A stretch of 64,000 bases of DNA, taken from Cloeon dipterum (taxonomy: Eukaryota; Arthropoda; Insecta; Ephemeroptera; Baetidae). Numbering within the stretch: position 1 is the first letter of the stretch; each line of letters begins with the position of its first letter. The stretch is taken from positions 7,122,886 to 7,186,885 of the forward strand of contig NC_088789.1 of assembly GCF_949628265.1 (NCBI RefSeq), written 5' to 3'. The translations under genes and the position numbers were made by a program. The notes beneath the pieces are model-generated. The model was given only the letters and a program-made list of their open reading frames with translations, had not been told where the DNA came from and made no database searches. Positions 20,280 through 32,802 of the stretch are shown here, piece by piece.

Positions 20280-21755
20280 CAGTGTGGTGCATTTGGTTCC
20301 AAATCAAAAACGTGATTCGCCGACCTCGACACGATACTGCGCATATCTGTATTACCATGAATTGATGAAAATCAAACCAGCTTTGTGCGTGAAAGTCTGA
20401 AAGAATGTGGGAATGACCCTCGGAGGGAGGTTTTTTTTCAAAGCTAACATTTTCGTTCTCTCCCTCCCAAATGTTGTATTTTCCTTTTAAATAACTTCAT
20501 TTGCCCGCCGGCGAATATAAAATGACACTTAATATTTGTAATTGACCCTATTTATTTAATGAATCTCTGTATATTTTCTACGAACCGACATTATGCAATA
20601 CGAGTCTTCCAGTGCAAGGGGTGATAGCATTTGTATATTGATCACAATGATTATTTATGACCATCTGTCAGAAGCGGAGGCTGCTTCTCATAGAGAAGAG
20701 CATAACGGAGCGAATTTTATATAATCTGTTGCCTCAAAGCAGTACAAATGAAACGAGTTGTGCATTTTTTAATTTGAAAATTTTTACGTAACGAAAGAAA
20801 AGCTACCAGGGTGTTTGCGGAACTAATTACCTTATTAATGAATAGAACGTGCCTTAATTCTGAATATGTGATGTACGCGCCCTGGATTTTTAACTGTCTT
20901 GGTTCTAGGCAAATTGTTGCTTGTGCTATGGCATTATAATTTTATTCAAAATATATATTTTGTAATTTAAATGATGTTTTCTTGACCTTTTATTTTCCCT
21001 CTCTTTACCCATTTTTCTCTTAAGAGACAAGCCATTATGTTTGTGGCCAGATCGTTGAATTTCTCTTCGATTAAACAACTTTTATCTAACCAGTTAATTT
21101 AATAATGTTAATAATTAACCAGCCTAATAAGTGGGCATAATATTATGCCGCCACAGACACTCAGGCAGACAAGATTATAGTTTGATGAAATATCTAATCC
21201 TTAATGGATAATTTATTTTGTTGGCTTGTTGGTCTAACTCTGAAAATTTTTAAAATACTTTTTTTTAATCAAATTGGCTTAACTTTTCCCAAAACCCGTA
21301 ACCTTTTAAAATGCTTAGTTTTCTGGTTGATGTTTCATTTGATAATTATATTAATATAGAATTCAATGAGTGATCAACAGAAAAATCTAGTTATCTTCCC
21401 TTGTGGTTTTGCAAACCTGCTCATTCTGACTGAAACAACACAAGATGAAATCCTACAAAATAATTTATTACTGGTTTAAACTGCATTGCGTAGGAGCCAG
21501 AGTACATCATTATACATTTTACACTGCATTTTTAAAGCGCGGTTAAAATAAATCGTTTTTGAAATCAAGATGGAATGGGTGCAACGATCATCATGCTAAA
21601 CTGATGGTGTGCCAATGCTGACATGGCCAAAAATCACCGGGGTCATGTGTTGTGTCTTTACCACGAACTGATGAAACCAAATTTCTGCTAAAAACCATCT
21701 TGCGATACACAGGTTTGGCATTGGTGAGAATTGATTGTGTCCAAAAGTCTTTTGT
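20280..21755. other. Convergent 3' regions of lines and DRAP1
   Basis: Non-coding, AT-rich. A minus-strand poly(A) signal (TTTATT on the plus strand at 21464-21469) would give the DRAP1 transcript a 3'UTR of about 290 nt. No clear canonical signal close behind the lines stop codon was found, so its 3'UTR may be long. No other structure is seen. Confidence 0.4.
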
Positions 21756-22531
21756 TCAAACAGCATCGTAATCCTCGTCGATCTCCAGGTGAGAGGGAGA
21801 CGTTGACGCTGCGGACGCTGCTATGCTTTTGACTGGAGACGCCTGAGGGTAGTATATCAGGGGAGGCACTGCAGGTATTAGCGATGGTGGCATCGGGGCC
21901 AAGGGTGGAACTGGTGATTGCGACTCTACTTGGGCAGATGAGACGGCCGCAGCAGCGCCGTCACCTGGACTGACCGTGATGTGCACACCACTAACACGAG
22001 AGATTGCATTATGATTGATTGTCATTGAATTACTTGTAGTCAGTTACTTGGGAAGCGTTAGGGTAGGAGGAGCGGCCAATTCCTCAAGGGTCGTGAAGGA
22101 GCTGGATGACCCTGGAATGTCATCGGTGTCCCCCACCAAGTCAGGTACCGTCTTTACAAATTCTTTCAAAAAATCGAATCGACTCTCCGATAAAATGCAA
22201 TGTTTCCTGCAATAAAGATCACTGAGTATACAGAAATAAATTCATTAATAAAATGCACACATGTGTGAAGGAGTTAAAGTCTTGGCTTTCCTGGCAGTGG
22301 TGATTTGCACTGCCTTGGTTAAAAGGGACTCGACGAACAACTCCAGTGCTCTTGAGATGATGACAGGAACAGCTTGTGCCACTTTGCCCACTTCATCATC
22401 CGTTTGCATTATTTTCTTAATTCTTCCCTGCAGTAATAAATGAAATTGTTTTATTGTAATTAAATATTTTTGGTAGAATTTTCTCATACCGGGGGGAATC
22501 TAGAGTTGTATTTCTTCTTTTTGCTTGGCAT
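21756..22531 (-). CDS. DRAP1: DRAP1 / NC2-alpha, histone-fold TBP repressor subunit
   Basis: Four exons: 22531-22490, 22427-22261, 22206-22048, 21990-21756, 603 nt, 200 residues. The start [20 protein letters not shown] is the hallmark NC2-alpha N-terminus. The histone fold (about 10-85) includes [20 protein letters not shown] and [11 protein letters not shown]. The rest is Ala/Pro/Ser-rich and ends in an acidic DEDYDAV tail, as in vertebrate DRAP1. With Dr1/NC2-beta it forms a histone-fold dimer that binds TBP on DNA and blocks TFIIA/TFIIB (family knowledge). It shares a divergent promoter region with TTC7. Confidence 0.95.
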
Positions 22532-23467
22532 TCTAGCATGAGCAGGTCAAATTTTGTCACCTATTTAAATCGCGGGTCCACTTTTTTGGCCTGTTGGGAT
22601 CTTTCCACAGCCTACATAGAGCAAAAATTAATCGATTTATTAAAAAAACCATCATAATTGAAATATATACATAATTTATATACATCACACTTTCTGGGAC
22701 ATCTTGGAGAGTATATAGGCGAAAAAAATTCAAAATAAACAATTGTTTACGAATATTGAATGCGTCATAAACAAAGTCTTGGGTGCATCATTATTATTTT
22801 GTTTTCTCATAACGAAAAAATTTTACATTGGTCACAACGCCCTTAGCCTACAACAACACACAGCACTGACACTCTGATAGGCATTACCTTTAATATGTTA
22901 TCCAGGAAGACCTTGAAATTAGAAAATATTTTCAAAAGTGGGCAAATGTTTTTGCTGGTTTTCGCGAGAGCATTCTGTTGAATGAAATAGAAAGTGAAAA
23001 GCGCAACCCTCATTGGTCTGAATAGCGCCAATCGAATAGATGGTGCTTCAAGCTCTTTGGCGATTGGCCGACGGAAGCTCCTTGGTTTTGACGGATCGAA
23101 CACCTGAGAGAGAAAATACGGAAAATTAGAACCATGGGAAACCTCACTCGTAATGAATAAATAAAAAATAATATTTTGGATGGCGTTATCATAGGATCGT
23201 ATGCCCAAAGTCAACTAAGACGAAAGGTATGATAGCAGCATTGAAAAAATCAAGCATTGAGCTATTTAAATGCCTTCTTTGCAAGTGCATTTATTGTGTT
23301 TCCTAACATCAACAAGCGGAATTAGCTTATTCATCAGTTTGCATTTTCTTGTAAAAGTAATGCCGCATAACTTAATATGCTAATGGAGCAGATTGTCTTT
23401 ATGCACTGCTGTCAAAATACCTGAGAATTAGCTGCATTCAAATAATTATTTCTCCGTCTTCAAAGGT
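22532..23467. promoter_or_regulatory. DRAP1/TTC7 bidirectional promoter with CCAAT boxes
   Basis: The 936 bases between two divergent start codons. Three CCAAT-type boxes lie within 56 bases: ATTGG at 23012-23016, CCAAT at 23028-23032 and ATTGG at 23063-23067. The last two are in inverted sense within GCGCCAATCG and CGATTGGC. NF-Y boxes of this kind are common in bidirectional promoters. Longer open frames here have no family resemblance and I do not call them genes. Confidence 0.5.
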
Positions 23468-26400
23468 ATGGCGAACCGGGCAAAGACGACGGCTCGACTC
23501 GAGTCTGATATTCAGGTTGCGAGGGATGAAAGTAATTGGAGACGGGTAATCGACCTAGCCGAGCAACTTCGAACAAGATCTCCACATTTAGGTATGTTGT
23601 GCTAAATTAATAATGGTTATAAGTTGTTGACAATGTTTAATTGGAGCTGTGTCATCACGTTCTAATTATTCTTCCAGATATTCTTGCAGCCTTTTTGATA
23701 GGGGAAGGCAAGCTCGAGTCCTACTTGTTAGACAACCCACCCGTCGAGGCTTCACATCATAAAGCCAAGATGGGCTTGCATGACGCTAAAAAATACTTAG
23801 TTAAAGCTGCTGGAGCTGAAGATGGAAACTCAACTGAGTCTCAAAAAGTATAGTTTATCAATTTTCAAAGTTGGTGTTATTTTTAAAAATCCAAATTTTC
23901 AGGCTGCTGTTTCCCTTGACGCTTATCTATTGCTAGGAAAACTGAGCTATGCCTGTGGTCACTACGAAGAAACCCTTGAGAATTTCAGAAAAGCTGACTT
24001 AGAAAACCTAGCTGAAAAAACTCTGCCATGCCGAAGTGTTCGTATTGTAGCCGAGTCATTTGCAATCAGAGGTATTATTCTAATTTCACTGTTAGGGCAG
24101 CCCTATATATTTATTTTTAGGCATATGTCTGGAGAAAAACTTGTCCACTCGACATCCCAAATTCAAGCAATCAGATGCACAGGAGAAAATAGATAAGTGC
24201 ATGAAAGTAGCAACTGATTTAACATTCCTTTACCTGCAAGAGCTGGACGAGAAGAACGCCACCTCTTTAAATTCCAACACGGGTACCCTGACTGCTGGAG
24301 GTACATTTGAATTACGTCGCAAACGGCATTGTTAACTCAAAATAGGCTCAATTCCAGGGTCTTACTCTCCCCAACCACCTAGTCCTGGCAAACTGCTGGG
24401 AGCCGAAGGTTGGAGAGACACTGGCTTGATTCTGCACCAACTTTTGGTTAGGAATCAAACCAGCAACATTCCGTCACCAAATAAGGCGTTGCAACCTGGC
24501 CAGGTTCAGAAACTCAGGTGCTTCTCTTTCTGAATAAATCAATGCCATTTAACTAACATTTTCAATTCTCTTGAAGGTATTTACTTGGTGCTGAGGAGAG
24601 CAATGGCACTCAAGGAATCCGTCTGAGTTTGGCCAAGCAGTTGGCTGACTTGCTACTGCGAGGCTACGTAAATGGACCTCTTTATCAGGGAATTGAGGGA
24701 TCGAAAAAGAAAAAGGATGGCGCCTGGAAACCGAAGAAATATTACAGCATAAACATGTTTGTCCCCAATAACGAGCACGAAGAAACGATTCTTTTGCTTC
24801 TCATCAGGTAGAGCATTTCACCTCCTCATTGGATTTGTTTTCACATTTGCGTGATTTTAGCGAGGCAATGGCAGTGAGAAATGCAGTTCTGAGTCAGAGC
24901 CCAGAATTCAAGGAGCAAAGGCTGAAAGCGTTTGAGACAGCTTGTAATACATACAACTTGTTGATCGTTTGCCTTGCGAGATGGGGCCAAACGAAACTTT
25001 TTCATGAGGTATGAAACTAGCGTTAGCTTTAACTGTCCGGAATGGACGAAGTTAAGATTAATCTAATTTTATTTATCACAAAAATACTACCTGCCTTCAC
25101 TAAATGAAACCTATTTAGCCTTCAACAGTTCTAATTCAATTCTTGTCCATCTGGGCTTTTCCAAAGCGGTTTTTTTATTCTGACTAAAAGAACAAGACAA
25201 ACAAAACAAACAACGGTTAAAATAGCCGTTTTTAACTTTGTAAATTGAAACCGTGTAAGACAAAAGATTCCAAATTTTTAGCAAAGGAATAATGTTTAAC
25301 TTTGAAACTGTTGGAGGAAAATTCAGAAATTTACTTTTTATTTTCAATCGCATAGGGAAGGTATTTTAATCTGTTGAAGAGGGCGGCTATTTTGGGGAAA
25401 CCTCTGGACAGTCTATTTTTCAATTGTCTCCCCATTTTGCCAAATCTTGAATTGAACACCGTCTATTTTTCAGTGTTTAGAGCGAGGTGCTATCAAATTC
25501 AGCTTTGACGAGCCGCACACCTGGCATCAATACGCTCTTTCACTAATTTCAATCGGAGAACACGTTCAGGCAATGCGCGTCATGGAGGAGCACTATCGCT
25601 TGAACCCACACGCAGCCGCGCCCTGTTTGCTGGCTGCTAGGACTTGCTACGTCCACCTGAAAGACGTATGTATCTCCGTTTCTTCTAGCAAAATTATACA
25701 GTTGATTTGTAACAAATTCTTGCAACAGTACGAATTGGGGATCAAATGGAGTCAGCGGGCGTGCGACGGCAAAGAGGGTTCTCCATACGCCGTCCTCTCG
25801 GCTCGGAGTTACATGATGCTTGGCATTGGCTACCACCTGCAAGCTCTTTATGGGCTGGACCACTCTAACAGGACTAAGTCGTCATCTTTGGCCCTGGAAA
25901 TGCTTCAAAAGTAGGATTTGATCCACATATCTGTGATGAGCACCGATTAACATAGTTGTTTCAATGCAGAGCCCAGTCAATGGGACCTGGTGACCACTTG
26001 ATTCATCATTACTTAGCGCTTGTTTATGCTCACAATCGCCGGCTGCCTGAAGCGATTTCCAACATCAAGCAAGCGCTGAATTTGCGCTCTGACCACGCTC
26101 CTTCGCTTCATTTACTCTGGTAAGTTAAAAATAGTGGCCTGCGTATTACTTTTGACATTTTCTGCTGGATTTTAGTTTGCTCCTCACTGCCCAAAAGCAA
26201 TACCAAGATGCCATGAATCTTGTCAATCTTTCCCTGGAGGAGTGGCCTGATTCAATGGAATTGATGTACCTTAAATCACAACTTGAACTTCACCTGAATG
26301 GGCCAGAAGTGAGTAAAATTATACAAGATTCGTTTCTCTTCAACATTAAACCCAAATGCAGACGGCAAAACTAACTGCGAGCAAAATGTTAATGCTATGG

Positions 26401-27702
26401 AAAAAGTTGTATGAAGATCACGCTTCTAGTGGCGATGACACAGCCCAGTCCGAACGGAGGTCTGAATCGCGAAGTCTTTTCCATTTATCGGAAAATGGTG
26501 AGTAGATAATTCATCAAATTATGGAGTCCAAATCTGGACTTTTTTCTGGGTTTGTATGACAAATTTCATAAAATAATTTGACCAATTAAGGTTTTTTTTA
26601 ATTTTGATGAAGTAGGCTGAAACAATTTTTTTATTCAAACTTTGAAACTTGAGTCTATTTTTAAAAAAAGCAGGACTTTTTAAATTTAATTTGAACCTAG
26701 TATGCCTTGATAGTACTTTTTATTCATTTCTGCTCCATTCGATAAGCCAGTTGATAGACCCAATACGCGTTTTGCAAAAAAAAAAAAATAAAATACAATC
26801 TGAATCTGAATCGACCACTAAAATAGACAAGAATAATAAATCTATATAATATTCCAACTATGACCCCTTAATCCCTCGGTTCAACTTCAGGTTCCAACAC
26901 CCATTCAAGAGTAATGAACGGTGGAGGACCCATGTCTGTTTCGTCAGTCTCATCACTGCCCAGAAAACAAATCAAGGGCCAACATTGGGACTGGCTGGCC
27001 AAGGTGTGGCTCCTGATGGCCGAACTTTGTCTACATTCCAAGCAGAGGGAACAAGCGCTGAAGTGCATTGAGGAGGCAGTGCAGATTCATTCCACCACTC
27101 CTGAAGTTTTAACTGCTGTAAGTTGCTCCGCCTTGAATCTGCGTGGCTGTTCATTCTGTATTTTGCAGAGAGGTCTCATCAGCGAGATGGACGGAAATTA
27201 TTCAGAGGCCAAAAACTGCTTTGAAGGTGCGATGTCCTTGGATCCAAACAACTTGCGTGCACTGCAACAACTGGTATGTTGAAATGAATAGTTAGGACCG
27301 CGGCTTTGAAATGTAAATAGCTTCTTCCTGTTAGTCCTTTTTTAAATGAAACAAAAAATATTTCGGTTTGGTTATACTCAAATTCTAATAATAGGAAGAT
27401 TTCATATCAATTTCAGGCTAAAGCATATTTGGGTCTTGGCAAGAATAAAATGGCTGAATTCGTTCTATGGAAGGCCGCCAAACTGCATCCCCAGGAGTAT
27501 GAGACTTGGTAAACACGGACACAAATGCAAATGATTTTTATGTTGACCTAATTCTGTTCCGTTCACCAGGTATCTCCTGGGTATGGCACTTGAGCTGTTG
27601 GGCGACCACATGGCGTCAGCTGATTGCATGGTTGTTGCTCTTGATGTCGAAAATTCTAGTCCCTTGGTGCCGTTTTCATCTGTTGGGTTGGCTTTTGAAT
27701 AA
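23468..27702 (+). CDS. TTC7: TTC7, scaffold of the PI4KIII-alpha complex
   Basis: Sixteen exons: 23468-23591, 23678-23847, 23903-24071, 24121-24300, 24346-24517, 24577-24807, 24861-25008, 25474-25665, 25729-25910, 25970-26119, 26176-26308, 26362-26497, 26891-27117, 27169-27273, 27417-27508, 27570-27702, totalling 2544 nt, 847 residues, the family's usual length. Recognised by the N-terminus (SRLE-like ARLESDIQVARDESNWRRV), LAKQLADLLLRG, EETILLLLISEAMAVRNAVL, LERGAIKFSFDEPHTWHQYA, LLTAQKQYQDAMNLV, and the end LENSSPLVPFSSVG-like tail. It is an all-helical TPR protein; in animals it joins EFR3 and FAM126 to hold PI4KA at the plasma membrane. Exon 5 has two in-frame acceptors twelve bases apart (24346 or 24358). 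It converges with SNW1. Confidence 0.93.
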
Positions 27703-27849
27703 TGCTTCTGCCTTTTTAAATGTACTGTTACTGAATGTACTAAAAACTATTAAATTATAACCTCCGGTGACGATAATAACATGTATAAAGCTAGCGTAGT
27801 TGAAATTATACAAATTAATGATTGTTGCTCCTGGCTCATGTACACTATG

Positions 27850-27855
27850 AATAAA
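27850..27855 (+). terminator. Poly(A) signal of TTC7
   Basis: AATAAA, about 150 bases after the TTC7 stop codon and the first canonical signal there. Confidence 0.5.
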
Positions 27856-27934
27856 CCATCTTTTTTGTTTTCTATCCCAACTCGTTTTGTTCAACAAAAC
27901 ACGCATGTTAAAATCTAGATTAAGTGCGGCATTG

Positions 27935-27940
27935 TTTATT
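27935..27940 (-). terminator. Poly(A) signal of SNW1
   Basis: TTTATT on the plus strand, i.e. AATAAA on the minus strand, about 48 bases after the SNW1 stop codon. It lies only 80 bases from the TTC7 signal, so this tail-to-tail pair is tightly packed. Confidence 0.5.
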
Positions 27941-27987
27941 TCAATTATATTACCAAAATCAATTTCAAAATTTTCGCAAAAGAAAAT

Positions 27988-30716
27988 CTAGTCTTTGCGA
28001 CGACGCTTGTCTCCTCTGTCATAACTTGACTTGTCATCTTTCCTGCTGCTATCTCTGTCATCCTTGGGTCTCTTGCTGCTGGCAGCAGCTTTCTTAGCTT
28101 GAGTCAAGAACTGGTCAAGACCGAACGGATCCTCCTCATCCTTCTCAAACTGCACCGGCCCGCTCCTGGCAGACGCTCCTCTATCTGTGCCGCTGAACTC
28201 CTTGTCAGGAACAAACCTGGATGCAACAAAGCAAGGGGCGACTTCAATGCAAAATAACAGTATATTTGGTCATGAGATAGCAATATTTTAAGTCAAGTGA
28301 CAACTCCAGTGAAAGAGTGACTTCTAAAACAACTTGAGTACCCTCTGGCTTATAAAGAATGTCTGATCTGCATAACTTGAAATTGTACCTCTTATTGCTC
28401 ATCAGCTTTTCCAAATCATCACCATAAATGTCCTTGTCAACATTCTTTGAAGGACGATAGATGTGCTGGCCAACATTGCTACCATCCCTCCAGGGCTTGT
28501 CATAAACATTGTACGCCTCATCATCCCCGTATCCTGAGTCCATTCCCTTGCTAGTGTTGAACAGGCGCTGGTCGTACTGCGTTTCATTGGACGATTGGCC
28601 TCTCGCTGGAAGGCCAAGCGCGATTTGTTCACTAATATCGCGCTCCCTTTCACGCTGCAATTTGTTCCTGCAGAATATTTTGTTCGTTAGTAATATAGGT
28701 CATTATTTGTACAGAAATTAGTATTTACCTCTTGTCTGGAGCGGCTCTTGCAATGTTTCTCTCACGAGCCCTTTCCTTATGACGATCGTAGCGCATCTGA
28801 TCGCGTTCTCTTGCGTCGTCATCTTTTTCTGGAATGCGATTATTTCAAATTTATACATTAAAACATCGCTGTAAACTATTTTCAGTTTAATATTTTCAAA
28901 CTTAAAAAATTACCGATCCAATAAATTTTCATTTCGGATGACAAGGCATTCCAAATTAAAACTCACCAGCAGCTGCTTCTCTTCTGATTCCAGCTCGCTC
29001 TTCGCGGGCCTTTTGGGCCAACATCCTCAAGTTTTCTTCTTTCTTCTCTTTCTCTTTCTGGGCCATTTTCTTTTCCAGTTGGGTTCGCGTCTCAACAGCC
29101 TCTCTTGCCTGCATGACGGCATGTTATTTTAAATTTACCACAGCAAAATTAACGAACCTTTCGATCAGCAATGTACAAGGATTCGGCAAGTTTTGCAAAA
29201 TTTTCATTTATGTGAACTTGTTGAAGGCCTCTACCGTCAGCGGCCAGGCGTTTGTCTAATGGAATGGTAAAGCCTTTGGCGTTCTTCCAGTTTGAAATGC
29301 ACGGTGGAATTTTCCACTCCTTTTGCTCCTTCACAGTGACCTTCCTAGATGGTGAGTGCATGACGGGTGCAGGAGGAGAGGGAGGACCTCGTGGGATTTT
29401 CTGGTTAATTTTGAATTTTGGTGGCTCCATTGGGTCAGACTGAAGCTCGACCATGCGGATCACTCGTTGCTTGGCGCCAGAGTTGAAGGCTGCACCTTGC
29501 TGGGCAGGTGTGTACCGAATGTACTGAGCTGGACCCTGCAAACAAAATATTCAGTTATTCTAACAGAAAGCTCCAACTTTATCTCTACTGACCACTTTCT
29601 CTGCGCACCGAACTGGCATTGCTGCAGCAATTTTTGACTGTGTTAACTTTTCCAATGCCAAACGAGTTTTTTCAGTGTTTTCCTGGATTTCCTCATCATC
29701 AGGCTTTGCTAATGATGGATCGTCTTCTGCTAAGACTTCAGCCGGGAGCAAATCAGATAGACGAGAATAGACAATTTTATCCTTAGCGTGGCCTTGCCTA
29801 AAGTAATGTTTAAATTCATTAAAAGCTGCGGAATTTTGACAAGATTTGAACATACCTGGCAATCACATCGTATTTCACCTTCCCTTCAGCATCTAGCTGC
29901 ACAGCAAGCGCGTTAGACGAACTTGCTTTTTCTGGTCTGCCCATAGAAAGTGGGAACTGAGCCACAGTAATTTCAGGGTAGGCTCCGCCATCTCCGAAGT
30001 CCTACAGAACAAATTTAATCAATGATTTAATGTGTAGCACGAAGAAAGAGAATTGAAAATCTGTCAAGACAGAATTGTCGCAGAAAAAGAAAACTGTCTA
30101 TCGTGATTAATTGCGAGCAGAGTTGCGGAAAAAATATACATACATACATATTGCCATAATGCTTAAATACATAGATATCAATAATACATATATACATAAA
30201 TTCAGCGCCTTCTTGCTACATACATAATATTAAGTTATATTTATGATTTTGAAAAAATCTATCTCACATAATAGAAGCAATATATATGTATTACAACAAT
30301 AGTATTTGTTCTAATTGGTAAAAGATATTTAAATAATAAAATCTGGCACTGATGAGCGTTGATCCCAACTTTTATATGAATATAAACGCCAAAACTCTCT
30401 TACATTTTGTTTAACCATAAGAAAAGAATAAATTACCTCTGGATTTCTGGGTATCCATCCCTGTCTCTGTCCATAAGGAGGGGCCGCAGGTCCAACTGGG
30501 ATCATTGCCATGTTCCCCTGTTTGGCCATCAATTTCGATCTTTCCTCGTCTCTGTCCCATGTTGGCTGCGATGGAGCAGGCAAATAGCTGAAAAAATATA
30601 GGAAATATTTAAGCATCTTATGGTGACTGGAAAGTCTTCATTTCTAAACGAGATCATCTGGTAAGAGGGAAAAACAATCGAAATCGCGCACAAGTTTACC
30701 TTGCGAGGGAAGACAT
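27988..30716 (-). CDS. Bx42: SNW1/SKIP (Bx42) spliceosome and transcription co-factor
   Basis: Nine exons: 30716-30700, 30587-30437, 30001-29856, 29797-29593, 29535-29158, 29108-28967, 28828-28729, 28667-28389, 28216-27988, totalling 1647 nt, 548 residues, as expected for the family. The central SNW domain is almost unmistakable: AQYIRYTPAQQGAAFNSGAK, FKINQKIPRGPPSPPAPVMH, SPSRKVTVKEQ, and the SNW signature in CISNWKNAKG. The N-terminus carries DFGDGGAYPEI. The C-terminal half is highly charged and helical, with KGMDSGYGDDEAYNVYD and DPFGLDQFL near the end. SNW1 is a core component of activated spliceosomes and a co-regulator for Notch and nuclear receptors. The first exon holds only 17 coding bases. 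The promoter side carries E2F, CRE and E-box motifs. Confidence 0.97.
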
Positions 30717-32802
30717 TTTGGCTGGCTGGTGGCTGGTTGTTCACTTGTAAATAATGACGTCACGAATGCAGTCAACGCCGTTGGCGCGAGAAAGAACCTC
30801 TTTTGTTGCGTTTGGCGGGAACGACTAAGTAATTGCACGTGCCACGTGCACTGCACACACCCTCGCGTATGACGGCTAGATGACTTGTCTGCACGTGCGA
30901 CATAAAATATTTTCATTCTTTATCGAATTTGTTCCATGTTTTCACATAATATATCTCCGCCGCAGAAAACTCATTGGCTGCAAAGTTTTAGTATGGGGTT
31001 TATATAATGGTGGAACCTTTGAATTTCCTCTCTATATATCTATATATTTATTTTCAACTATATTATTATAGATGTTTATTCTCACTTAAATACAAATATA
31101 CAAATACATCAATAAGACAAGTCAGAAGTAAAAAAATGAAGTGAGAAAGGGTTTGAATAACTGAGGGAAATCGTAATAGATTTTCTTTTTAATCCAGTAG
31201 TTTTGGTTAAATTAAACTATTAGCATATTATATTCTTGTTTATTCTTGCAGTAGTCAATACAATAAATACATTGAATAGAAGTATTAAAAGCAAGAAATG
31301 GCAAACAGTACTAGCAAAATAAAGCTAAATTTTTAACCATTTTTTTATTTTCTTCAAATCACACATATTATATCAAATTCCGGCCAGTGGGGCCTCTACT
31401 TTGCCGATAAGGAGAGCTGAGCGAGCCTTTGATTCCAGCTACCCCTATCCTATAGCATCAAAGCTGTCATTGCGGCCAATTGTGACGGAACCGACGTTGT
31501 TATTTTGCTCCACCAGAATAAGTGAGTTAAAATTAAACGTCGTCTCCTTGCCCGCAATAATCAGTTTGAGCAATTAAGGCTGCTGGCGATTGAATGACGT
31601 TTCTTGCTAAGATCACCAGCTTATAAACACCCGCGTGAAAAATAAAATCCATTGCTTTTGTAAGGGGAAATGGATAAATAAGGGTGTATTAGGATTAGAT
31701 AAGAGATGATATTTTGAGAAACCATCCACTTGTGTATACATAGATATACATTATATTGGATTCAATTGTTGTTTGGACCATAGCGGATAAGACTTTGTGA
31801 AATGTTTTATAGAGAACTCTTGATATAAAAATTTATATTTATTTTTAGATTTTCTTTACCATTTATGTGTATGTATTTGTTATGAGATAGATTATTTAAT
31901 AGCTGGTGTATAAATTTTGTTTTTAAATATTCGGTGTTAGTGGAAAATTAAAAATAATTAATAAACTATATTTTGAATTAGAGGGAAGTGCCAGAATTAT
32001 GTTATTTAGGTGTTGTTTGAAGTTCGGGAGTCTCCTTTGGTAGAATTGTCAAAGCAATGTGAGGTATTTGAGCAGTTCGGAGATCTAATACTGGCTACCC
32101 AATGTCAGAGATGGCAAAAAGTGGTTAGTTTAGTGACTCGAATTGCTCAAATTGCTCGACGGGCTGGGAGGCGCACCGGCGCCGACTCGCTACTTGCTGG
32201 TTTGCACCTTTCCAGCATGCGTGATTTGGCTTCACGGGACAAATGTCTAGCGTTTCAATGCAGTCCTCGGTGCAGAGGCAAGTGGCCCTTCAGTGGGCTG
32301 GGTCCCTGTGCGGCCTGGTGCGCCCATGTTATCCGTTCGCGGTGTTATTGGGACCCGGGTTTCAGCATTCGTGCTAGTGCAGTGCGCGCCCTTCCCGGTC
32401 CTCGGACGGACAAGGATAAAAAAAAAAAAAAAAAAAAAAAAAAATTGTGGAGAAACGAGCGAGGGCTGCTTGGGGCCGCTTCAGTGGCTGCAAGAATTCT
32501 ACTGGCTGAAACGAGTGGCCAACTTCACACAGACGGTGACCATACCATCAACCACGCCCTCTCAGCTGTTGAGATTCGTTCTCAACCTTCAGTTTCGCTC
32601 TCATTGTTTATTTACCTAGCATTAGAATTAGCATTTGCACAGTCTCTGTTTGTGTAACAAACGTAGAAGCCTATTTATTATTTCAAGTAATAAGTCTTCA
32701 ACAATTTCCCTGATGTAAACATAAGAAAAAATATTCTGCCACTGAGCCGCATGACTGTGTATTTAATGTATGTAAATTTCCCTTCGTTTTAGAGGAACCA
32801 CG
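30717..32802. promoter_or_regulatory. SNW1/BTB-PHR divergent region
   Basis: Near SNW1 the DNA holds a CRE TGACGTCA (30755-30762), an E2F-type TTTGGCGGGAA (30811-30821) with TTGGCGCGAG just before it, and three CACGTG E-boxes (about 30836, 30843 and 30892). The middle (30.9-32.0 kb) is AT-rich with no recognised feature. A retroposon copy occupies 32044-32444. A 5'UTR acceptor (CGTTTTAG ending at 32792) precedes the BTB gene start by ten bases. Confidence 0.5.
32044..32444 (+). repeat. SINE-like retroposon, copy B, with poly(A) tail
   Basis: Shares GTCAAAGCAATG, GAGCAGTTCGGAGATC, TGGGCTGGGAGGCG, GCGCCCATGTTATCCGTTC and TTATTGGGACCCGGG with copy C. It is 5'-truncated relative to copies A and C and ends in an uninterrupted run of 27 A (32418-32444), the mark of retroposition. 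The long open frame across it is not a gene. Confidence 0.8.

Noticed and set aside
22843-23214. 123-codon minus-strand open frame between DRAP1 and TTC7
   Set aside because: Lies in the divergent promoter region, composition is promoter-like with CCAAT boxes, and no family is recognised.
32010-32657. 215-codon plus-strand open frame with a poly-Lys run
   Set aside because: Runs through the SINE-like copy B and its poly(A) tail; the Lys run is the A-tail. Copies A and C do not conserve the frame.
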